Positions 57,650 to 64,000 of a DNA stretch of 64,000 nucleotides are shown in pieces; position 1 is the first letter of the stretch; each line of letters opens with the position of its first letter. The notes beneath the pieces were generated by a model. The model searched no databases, was not told where the DNA came from, and worked only from the letters and a program-made list of their open reading frames with translations. The stretch covers positions 62,001-126,000 of IMG/VR virus record IMGVR_UViG_3300043427_003220. One strand, written 5' to 3'. This DNA comes from a virus. The position numbers and the translations under genes are program-made.

Positions 57650-58300
57650 TTAAACATGCTTAGCAATAAATTCAAAAGAAGTGTCAGCGTTCTCCGCTGT
57701 CACAATAAAAGTATCGTCAAAAGTGAGATTATCTTTAGGTGAATCAGAAATAAGTAGTAATTTTGAAGACATATTTTTTAGTGTAGAATAATATTCTTCA
57801 GAAATGTCGTGAACTACCGTGAAGTACACCTTTGTGTCTGTACGCTGAGTATCAAACATACAGCTCAGGGTTGTTCCGTCTTGGCAGCTAACCAAATAAT
57901 CTAAAATGCGTGCATAGTCATAAGGCTCCTTTACTACTAAATCAGTTCCATTGTAAGATTTAACAGGGTCATCCGATACCCTGCAGACCTCGTTAAAGTG
58001 AATCATAATTTCTTGCAGCAAAAGAAGAGATACAGACTCAGACAACTCCATGATGTCGCCTACAGCTGGCAATCTGTGAGAATAGCCCTCTTCTCTTAAA
58101 TAATTAACAGCGTCCATAACAAACAAACCATGCCACGGCATATACTTAGCCTGAGCCTCTAACAATGCGTGGACTGTATCTACAAATATGCTGTTGTCTT
58201 TGGACATCAACACAACCCACACTGGCACTGGAGTGTGTTTACTGTAGATAGTTGACTGTTTGTCTTTAAACGCCCAACGGCTTTTTTCTAGTCTTTTCAT
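57650..58300 (-). CDS. Hypothetical protein in the replication operon
   Basis: 216 aa, its start overlapping the end of the RuvC-like gene. It opens with a basic stretch (KRLEKSRWAFKDKQSTIYSKH) and then alternates strands and helices (VPVWVVLMSKDNSIFVDTVHALLEAQAKYMPW). No catalytic motif is recognised. It may be an accessory protein of the resolvase or SSB. Confidence 0.5.
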   Translation of the reverse strand: MKRLEKSRWAFKDKQSTIYSKHTPVPVWVVLMSKDNSIFVDTVHALLEAQAKYMPWHGLFVMDAVNYLREEGYSHRLPAVGDIMELSESVSLLLLQEIMIHFNEVCRVSDDPVKSYNGTDLVVKEPYDYARILDYLVSCQDGTTLSCMFDTQRTDTKVYFTVVHDISEEYYSTLKNMSSKLLLISDSPKDNLTFDDTFIVTAENADTSFEFIAKHV

Positions 58301-58853
58301 CTTTTTTGCCTTTCTTTTTTGGAGTCTGTTTCTTGTTTTTAGGTTTTGGCTCTTTCTCTACAATGAATTGTCCGTACTGGTTATACCAATAGCCAATCAA
58401 TAGGGCATCAATGATGCCTTCATGCGGCTTGCTGCTTCTTTCTGTAGCAAGAAAATCCTCTAAAGGGAAGAGTTTTTTTGCAACCTCTAAACTTCTTGCC
58501 TTGGGGTCTTCAAAAGGTGACTCTGAGTCATGTAGTTTTGTTGCCCAAGTCCGAGGAGCGACTAGTGCAATATTATTTACAATTGCAGAGGCTGTGGCAA
58601 ACAACAGTCCAAAGTTATAGCCAGAAGTCCAAGCTGAGCTGACTCCCTCTCCCGGTCTTGGTGCTTGTCTCTCTAAAACAACAACATCTGGCCGATGATT
58701 GACCATAAGCTGGCCAACTTCAACCAGATTGATTGTTGACTTTTTGTTCTTAAGGTTTTTGTCAATTGGCATCCTGCCGCGAGCAACGACTATGAAGCCG
58801 TCTAAAATTGCATAACCACCCGAAATACCGGGGTCAAAAGCCAAAATTCTCAT
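58266..58853 (-). CDS. RuvC-like Holliday junction nuclease
   Basis: 195 aa, ATGA overlap with the primase stop. RNase H-like fold of the RuvC type: FDPGISGGYAIL with D7, VVVLERQAP with E61, and HEGIIDALLIGYW with E145 and D149. These acidic residues bind the two catalytic metal ions. A Lys-rich tail (about 165-195) would bind DNA. Phage RuvC-like enzymes cut branched DNA before packaging; this copy lies in the replication block, so a recombination role is also fitting. Confidence 0.82.
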   Translation of the reverse strand: MRILAFDPGISGGYAILDGFIVVARGRMPIDKNLKNKKSTINLVEVGQLMVNHRPDVVVLERQAPRPGEGVSSAWTSGYNFGLLFATASAIVNNIALVAPRTWATKLHDSESPFEDPKARSLEVAKKLFPLEDFLATERSSKPHEGIIDALLIGYWYNQYGQFIVEKEPKPKNKKQTPKKKGKKDEKTRKKPLGV

Positions 58854-59851
58854 AAGTTATTCCAGTCAATTAAATTATCCGTCTTATTTATAGTAAATTC
58901 TGGCTTCTTTGTCAATGTTCCCGCCTCTTGCATCAACTTATCTATAGCTACGAGTATCTTATCGTTGTGTATTTCGGGGTCTTTAAAGCAATGAAACAGG
59001 GCGTCTGGCCCAGTAATGTGCAGGTTGTCTCCATGGTTGTCGCCGCCCTCTTCTCGACAGCACGGGCAGGCTATTTGTAACTTGCCGCCAATCTCTGTTG
59101 ATAGTCCCAAGTAAGTATTTACATACCAATCTAGCTTTTTGACAATGTCGGCTCTGTTTACTGCTTGCGGCGAAGCTTGAGCATCCTTTTGAAAGATTTG
59201 GTGCCACTTTGTTTGTTTGTATTTTTCCTCGAACGCAGGAGAATATATAAGGTCAAACAATTCTGAATTGTCAATTCTGTCAGATATTTCGACAATTTGC
59301 TGTACTGTGTTAGACCTGATAGAATTCGGAAACCGAGTGAAACGAGCGGGGTCACTACATGCGCGGTCATTTTTCTCTTCGCATAAAAAATGAATCCTAT
59401 AAAAGATGTCTTTGTATTGTAATAAGCCATTGCTTTTAAGCTCTCCTGTATGATGGTATAGAGGTTCTTTTAAAGAAATAATAAAATGATATGATTTGCC
59501 ACCTGAATAAATGCAAGCCGAGTACGGTAAACCAATCTTTTTCATAAATGGAATTTGTTCTTCGAGTGGCAGTTGGTCAAATTCTATAAGAAAATTTCTA
59601 AGAACAAATACGTTTTCAGATGTTTTATTGATATTAAGTTGTTTTGCGGCATTTACGGCAATGTAAGCGCCCCTTTCAAAGCTTCTGTCAATATACTGAA
59701 GGATAGCTTGCTCTTTTGTCATGGAGAAATGTTTTTGGAGCAGATAGTCTGCCGCCCAGACGTACTGCTCGTCTCCGTATAAAAGAGTCATATACTTAAC
59801 GACGGGCATCAATATATCTCTTTTGATGCCGTCTCGTGGGGAATGGCGCAC
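58850..59851 (-). CDS. AEP-type DNA primase with zinc finger
   Basis: 333 aa, GTG start behind AGGGGG. Archaeo-eukaryotic primase pattern: FLIEFDQLP (89-92, metal-binding acidic pair), IYSGGKSYHFIISL (SGGKSYH, 116-122, nucleotide binding) and DPARFTRFPNSIR (168-180). The C-terminal part carries C262, C265, H278 and C288 (PCCREEGGDNH ... LHITG ... FHCF), a zinc-binding element of the CHC2 kind. It makes primers for the family C polymerase and works with the DnaB-like helicase. The arrangement of catalytic core before zinc finger is opposite to DnaG. Confidence 0.8.
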   Translation of the reverse strand: MRHSPRDGIKRDILMPVVKYMTLLYGDEQYVWAADYLLQKHFSMTKEQAILQYIDRSFERGAYIAVNAAKQLNINKTSENVFVLRNFLIEFDQLPLEEQIPFMKKIGLPYSACIYSGGKSYHFIISLKEPLYHHTGELKSNGLLQYKDIFYRIHFLCEEKNDRACSDPARFTRFPNSIRSNTVQQIVEISDRIDNSELFDLIYSPAFEEKYKQTKWHQIFQKDAQASPQAVNRADIVKKLDWYVNTYLGLSTEIGGKLQIACPCCREEGGDNHGDNLHITGPDALFHCFKDPEIHNDKILVAIDKLMQEAGTLTKKPEFTINKTDNLIDWNNL

Positions 59852-59864
59852 AAAGCCCCCTTAA

Positions 59865-60866
59865 TCAAAAATTATCGTAATCGTCATTAAAACCCATCGA
59901 ACGCTGTTCTTTCTTTAGTCCACCCGATTCAGCCTTCTTACGTTGTAGTAGCACTTCAACCACCGCATCCGCAAGAGGAATATCATATAACTCATGCCGT
60001 AACACTGCTTCTTTGCTGTAAGCAGGAGTTAGCTTAGTTCCCACAAACAACTGCTTCTCATCGGCAGTTAGTTCTCTATCCATAAACTTTTCTACAAGAA
60101 AAATAATTTCTTCGTCTTTTGGCGGCTCTACTTCACGGACGATGTCAAACCGTCCCGGTCTACTGGTCAAAGTTTTGTTCAATACATCTAGGTAGTTGGT
60201 TGTGGCTACAATCAAAGTAGGGATTTTGAATACATCTGCGTTGCCGTCCAAGAAGTTAAGCATCTCAGAATCAACACGGCCTGCTCTTTCTTCAAGGCCA
60301 GACCCGCCAATATCCTCTATAACCAAAAGAATCAAGCTGGCAGCCGACTCTTGAGCATTTGAGAACATATCAATCAAAGTCTCAAAGCTGACTTGCTGAG
60401 AGTCTACTCTGAGAATGCAAGCCTTGGGCATCTTGATAATTTGGCGGCAAAAGTAGTTGATGAGGCTAGATTTACCAATCCCCGGTTCACTGCCGAACAA
60501 AAACCCTCTTTTGGGGGCAATCTTTCTTTTCTTGTAGATGTCCAGCTTAGACATAAAGACACTGAAGTGCTTCATGAGTTCTCTGGAGGTGTCTGTCTCG
60601 TAATACTGAATCTCTGTCAGTTCCATGGGCTGAAGACCCTCTTCAGGGGTAATACGCCATGCTCCTTCGGTAATCTTATAGGATTCTTTGGTCTTTGGTG
60701 TCTGAATGTCCATATCTAGCAGGTGAGGTTCTGATACCTTAACGACGTTTCCTAACTCATCTACAGACTCAATAGTCCTATTGACAACAAGCTGATAGTT
60801 GCCTAGCTCAACCTGTAAACCTGCCTGTAACTTAGTAATGCTCCGTACTTTGGCTACTTTAGACAT
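59865..60866 (-). CDS. AAA+ ATPase in the replication operon
   Basis: 333 aa, GGAGTCGTT upstream. N-terminal beta domain (about 1-95), then AAA+ core: Walker A SEPGIGKSS (126-134), Walker B LLVIEDI (180-186), sensor 1 TTN (222-224), arginine finger SRPGRF (235-240) and a helical lid. It is a paralogue of the fibre-locus ATPase at 11151, including the R-H-E-(I/L) end helix. Location between primase and helicase suggests a loader or remodeller of replication proteins, such as a clamp or helicase loader, but no specific family match is claimed. Confidence 0.78.
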   Translation of the reverse strand: MSKVAKVRSITKLQAGLQVELGNYQLVVNRTIESVDELGNVVKVSEPHLLDMDIQTPKTKESYKITEGAWRITPEEGLQPMELTEIQYYETDTSRELMKHFSVFMSKLDIYKKRKIAPKRGFLFGSEPGIGKSSLINYFCRQIIKMPKACILRVDSQQVSFETLIDMFSNAQESAASLILLVIEDIGGSGLEERAGRVDSEMLNFLDGNADVFKIPTLIVATTNYLDVLNKTLTSRPGRFDIVREVEPPKDEEIIFLVEKFMDRELTADEKQLFVGTKLTPAYSKEAVLRHELYDIPLADAVVEVLLQRKKAESGGLKKEQRSMGFNDDYDNF

Positions 60867-60876
60867 AACGACTCCA

Positions 60877-61149
60877 TTAATAACTAAAAATCAAATCATC
60901 TGCTGTTACATAAGTGTCATTAAAAAATCTGGGTGTTTCTTGGCGCAATCTGGGGTCCAAAACATCGCTGTGCCACACTGCATTATCAGAAGACCTAGTG
61001 ATGGCCGCTACTGCGACAAACGACTTATCGTCATCAATCCAAAAATTAGAAATAGTTAGAATTAGTCTTGGAGCGTCGTCATCGACATAATAGGCATTTT
61101 GCGATGTTTGGTCGAGTCCACCGTTCATATATCTATTTGGACGCATCAT
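60877..61149 (-). CDS. Hypothetical protein in the replication operon
   Basis: 90 aa, start overlapping the helicase gene end. Asp-rich alpha/beta protein (NAYYVDDDAPRLILTISNFWIDDDKSFVAVAAI ... FFNDTYVTADDLIFSY). No motif is recognised. It may be a small partner of the helicase or of the ATPase downstream. Confidence 0.5.
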   Translation of the reverse strand: MMRPNRYMNGGLDQTSQNAYYVDDDAPRLILTISNFWIDDDKSFVAVAAITRSSDNAVWHSDVLDPRLRQETPRFFNDTYVTADDLIFSY

Positions 61150-62165
61150 TCCTCCTCCACGTCTTCTGCCGGAATCAAGACAAAGTTATCATTCATCTGC
61201 CAAGTCGTAATATCTTTGCCGTACTTGTAAGGATAACGAACTTTTTGAATCTTTAGCCAAGTGCGAACTTCATTGTTGGCATTGACCTTCTTAACAAGCA
61301 TAAGACCATGGGTCGCGTGGGTCAACGACTCTTTTGACTTTCTTAGGCAGCTAAACATATCCCACTGAAAGGCCGACCGCCCTGCTGGCGGATACATTTG
61401 CTGAAAGCAGATAACAGGGGCATACTTAGGAGACTTACGGCTGTTGATTCTGAGGCCAAACTGCTGACTCATAGTTTCAATCTTTTTAAAATCTTCAACC
61501 TTGCCCTTGCCTGTATAACCAATATCAGCCATGGCGTTTGACAACTGGTCAACAAAAATTAAGTCTGGATTAAACTCCTGAGCACACCTAAACGTATAGG
61601 TACATAGGGTCAGCCACCCTAATGACAACCCTTGAGAAGACTCGGCATCTTCAATACGAGAATACTGATAGACTCTCTTAAAAGCTTTTTCATAGGACAG
61701 GCCCAACATTGCGGCCAGCTTACGGCTAATTTCATTCCTATAGGCTTCAATAGGCAACTCGTTGGAAATAATCAAGATTCTTCGTCTGTTAGCAATAGCA
61801 TGGGCAGCGGACTGCATACAAAAAGTTGACTTGCCGTTACCTGTAGGAGCACCCACAACGACAAAAGACTTTTTATGCAAAGTAAGTTGAAACTCATCTG
61901 AAAAGAAGGGAATGCGGTCTTCGACCATGTCTTGAAAATCTTTTGCTTCTGACAACGCTTGTTCAACGAGGCGCTCTTTAAAATCCTCTTCCGCTTCTTT
62001 TTGCTGACGTTCAGATTCTGCCAAAATTTCTTTAAGCTGATTTGGATTAACAAGAATATCTTTTTGGGTGTCTCCGGTTTTAATAGAGACACTCCATGGA
62101 GTATCGGCTCCGACATCTCCAAACTGTGGGCTAGACCAATTTTCGTCTTCGTCGTGAGTAACCAC
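61146..62165 (-). CDS. DnaB-like replicative helicase
   Basis: 339 aa, GTG start with GAGG upstream. After an acidic N-terminus and a coiled-coil linker (about 40-80), the RecA-type motor follows: Walker A GAPTGNGKST (105-114), IISNELPIEAY, Walker B LIFVDQLSNAM, a conserved glutamine (VICFQQMYP) and basic C-terminal strands (WLKIQKVRYPYKYG). It lacks the usual large N-terminal DnaB domain, as do several phage helicases. It should form a hexamer that unwinds DNA 5' to 3' ahead of the polymerase. Confidence 0.82.
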   Translation of the reverse strand: MVTHDEDENWSSPQFGDVGADTPWSVSIKTGDTQKDILVNPNQLKEILAESERQQKEAEEDFKERLVEQALSEAKDFQDMVEDRIPFFSDEFQLTLHKKSFVVVGAPTGNGKSTFCMQSAAHAIANRRRILIISNELPIEAYRNEISRKLAAMLGLSYEKAFKRVYQYSRIEDAESSQGLSLGWLTLCTYTFRCAQEFNPDLIFVDQLSNAMADIGYTGKGKVEDFKKIETMSQQFGLRINSRKSPKYAPVICFQQMYPPAGRSAFQWDMFSCLRKSKESLTHATHGLMLVKKVNANNEVRTWLKIQKVRYPYKYGKDITTWQMNDNFVLIPAEDVEEE

Positions 62166-62207
62166 AAAAACCTCAACTTAAAGTTGCCATCCTATCGGCA
62201 TCACAAA

Positions 62208-64000
62208 TCATAACTTTAGTTCCATTAGCGGAACAATTCTTTTTACATCTGGAAAATGCTTTCCATTCCATAACTTAGGAATCATTAAAACCATAACAAT
62301 TTTCTTTGTTTGTAGATGCTCTTTGTATTTGTCCACCGAAGAGCCAAATACATTGATACCTGTAATCTTATCTGTGCCTGTATCCAAAGTAAAGCTCAAA
62401 TAAGGATTGCCGTTCTTTGAAAGTTTTGTCTCGACGTTAGTAATAATTCCAACAACTCCAGCTAAGATTCTTGGTTCGTTGCCATATGTAATGTATCTTC
62501 TAGCATTTTCAGAGGATTCAACTACTTTTGACCAAGACTCAATAATATCCATACGAGGAGCTTTGATGCCACCCTCTGTGTTTTTAGCGTCTGTAGGCTT
62601 AAATTCAATTGGGCGAGTAAATAGAATATTGTCCTCGCTATCGCCCTCAATAAAACCAAATTTATCAATAATCATCTTCTGAATATCTTGGAGCATGGCT
62701 ACGCTGTAAGAATAGATTGGGTTATTTTCAGCTCGCCACAAAGACAAGGTAAATTCATCTTCAATCATAGACAAGCTGACTGTTTGAGTTCTTTTAAGCT
62801 TTCCGCCCGTTGATTTAGAATTCATAGCATCACGAAGTTGAGTAGCATGAATAATAATATCTTTTGGAGTGTCTGTTTGCGACGGCAAAATTTCTTTAAA
62901 AGCTCCGGCGTATAATAGGTTGATTACGGTTGTAGCCGTAAAACTAATTGCGGCCTTGGCTTTTTTAGAATCAGCCAATGCCAATAAAAAACTGCCCCAC
63001 TGATGGTCTGGGTTAGACATATCAACGTGTCCACGAATAAACTCGCCAACCGCTTTAGCGGCCTCAACGCCGACGCCCTTAATCATAGCTAATGGAGCGC
63101 GAATCTTGTCACCTTCAACAATCCATTCGTGAGAGTGGGAATGCAAAACCGATGGCTGGAGAACATATTCGCGGCACTCAGACAAAAAGGCTAGAATCTT
63201 TTCTTCCTTGCCGCGATTGACTGTTAGCTTGCCAAGCCAATAATAAGCGGGGTAGTAACATTTAATCATTGCTTCAATATAAGCAATTACGCCGTAACTT
63301 GCGCTGTGGCTTTTGTTAAAGCTATAGCGGGCAGTTGCAACAACCGTATCAACCAATCGTTGAGCTTGCTCCTCGTTCCAGCCTCTCTTTAGTGCTGCCT
63401 GCTTAAGGTCATCGCACAGGGCATCCATTAATTTTTTATCTTTTTTGCCCGTAGCGCGACGCCAATCATCAGCTTGTTGGTCATTTAAGCCCAATACAAG
63501 CTTGGCAATAGCCATAAGTTGCTCTTGATAAACAAGAACCCCATATGTTTCTGACAAAATTGGCTCTAACTCAGAATGGACATAATAAGGGTGTTTGCGA
63601 TTGTTAGAACACTCAACATAATAATCAGCAGCAGTAAGAACGCTGCCATCAGGAGCTGGAGCATCAAGAGCACCAGGGCGGCAGAGAGCAATAAGGGCTG
63701 CAAGGTCTTTGACATTTTTTGGAGGAGCTTTTTGAATGAAGGGGGCAACCGCTCCTCCACTAATCTGGAAAATACCTGATATTTTGTTTTGATGAATAAT
63801 ATCGGCAAATACGCGCTCGTCGTGCTCAGGTTGTTTCCACTCAAACGAGACGCCCAAGTTTCTTTTAATTGCTTCAAATGAGTATGACAGGCTTTCAAGA
63901 GTTTTAACACCGAGAAAATCGAATTTAACGCCGCCAACATATTCGACCCATTTCATTGTGTAGGCAGTTGCTAATTGGTCATTTACCTTTGTAATAGGAA
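62208..64000 (-). CDS. dnaE: DNA polymerase III alpha subunit (family C), 5' truncated
   Basis: The frame is open to the window edge, so at least 597 residues of the C-terminal part are present; ATG 63956 is internal. It carries family C landmarks: GGVKFDFLGVKTLE, GIFQISGGAV, DLAALIALCRPGALD, VLVYQEQLMAIAKLVLGL, ADDWRRATGKK and YSFNKSHSASYGVIAY. A helix-hairpin-helix MIKGVGVEAAKAV and a C-terminal OB domain (VVGIITNVETKLSKNGNPY ... VFGSSVDKYKEHL) follow. The PHP domain and the catalytic Asp motif lie outside the window. It copies the phage DNA; proofreading cannot be judged here. Confidence 0.92.
   Translation of the reverse strand, partial: PITKVNDQLATAYTMKWVEYVGGVKFDFLGVKTLESLSYSFEAIKRNLGVSFEWKQPEHDERVFADIIHQNKISGIFQISGGAVAPFIQKAPPKNVKDLAALIALCRPGALDAPAPDGSVLTAADYYVECSNNRKHPYYVHSELEPILSETYGVLVYQEQLMAIAKLVLGLNDQQADDWRRATGKKDKKLMDALCDDLKQAALKRGWNEEQAQRLVDTVVATARYSFNKSHSASYGVIAYIEAMIKCYYPAYYWLGKLTVNRGKEEKILAFLSECREYVLQPSVLHSHSHEWIVEGDKIRAPLAMIKGVGVEAAKAVGEFIRGHVDMSNPDHQWGSFLLALADSKKAKAAISFTATTVINLLYAGAFKEILPSQTDTPKDIIIHATQLRDAMNSKSTGGKLKRTQTVSLSMIEDEFTLSLWRAENNPIYSYSVAMLQDIQKMIIDKFGFIEGDSEDNILFTRPIEFKPTDAKNTEGGIKAPRMDIIESWSKVVESSENARRYITYGNEPRILAGVVGIITNVETKLSKNGNPYLSFTLDTGTDKITGINVFGSSVDKYKEHLQTKKIVMVLMIPKLWNGKHFPDVKRIVPLMELKL

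Noticed and set aside
1-64000. tRNA genes and integration functions
   Set aside because: No cloverleaf-type sequence, integrase, repressor or attachment repeat was recognised by eye; a tRNA search program would be decisive.

Overview
The window is a 64 kb piece of a large tailed bacteriophage genome (Caudoviricetes), AT-rich, with tightly packed genes, many ATGA start/stop overlaps and blocks of genes on alternating strands. Evidence for a phage: tail-collar, peptidase S74 chaperone, C1q-like and polyglycine fibre proteins, a GH24 lysozyme with a spanin-like neighbour, a UvsX-type recombinase and a complete viral replication set. No integrase, rRNA, tRNA or CRISPR array was seen. The host cannot be named; the lipobox lipoprotein, Sec-type signals and spanin-like protein fit a Gram-negative host.

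Layout. (1) 1-3.7 kb, + strand: C1q-like fibre tips and a first polyglycine module. (2) 3.8-6.1 kb, +: very small membrane proteins followed by a deoxyhypusine-synthase homologue. (3) 6.1-7.7 kb, -: a short operon of unknown genes with its own sigma70-like promoter and terminator. (4) 7.9-37.5 kb, +: the main fibre/adhesin locus. It holds modular beta-rich fibres, collar and S74 proteins, a second polyglycine module, three tandem paralogues, four coiled-coil fibres (two of them 1801 and 1622 aa, built on 11-residue and 18-residue repeats), and a cadherin-repeat protein. An AAA+ ATPase and a membrane-anchored zincin sit among these structural genes. (5) 37.7-46.1 kb, +: very large multidomain proteins carrying polyvalent-protein, ParB-like, GNAT, HExxH, ART-like and NUDIX modules, punctuated by a repeated K-S-L-K-A-L-T-A-E-Y-E-R-L peptide. 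(6) 46.1-48.4 kb, -: small genes including a lipoprotein with a ClpP fold. (7) 48.4-49.7 kb, +: lysis genes behind a consensus host-type promoter. (8) 49.7-64 kb, -: a small-gene array of duplicated pairs, then the replication/recombination block (UvsX, secreted ClpP-like protease, SSB, RuvC-like nuclease, AEP-type primase, AAA+ ATPase, DnaB-like helicase, DnaE polymerase running off the window end).

How it works together. The minus-strand block copies DNA with a bacterial-type family C polymerase but viral-type primase, helicase and recombinase. The plus-strand block builds an elaborate, frequently duplicated set of adsorption fibres. Region 5 looks like a set of virion-carried or injected enzymes; the repeated peptide may be a packaging or processing tag. 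The least usual items are the tagged multi-enzyme region with an ART-NUDIX fusion, the phage deoxyhypusine-synthase homologue, two exported ClpP-fold proteins, and a fibre-gene duplication series caught in successive stages of decay.
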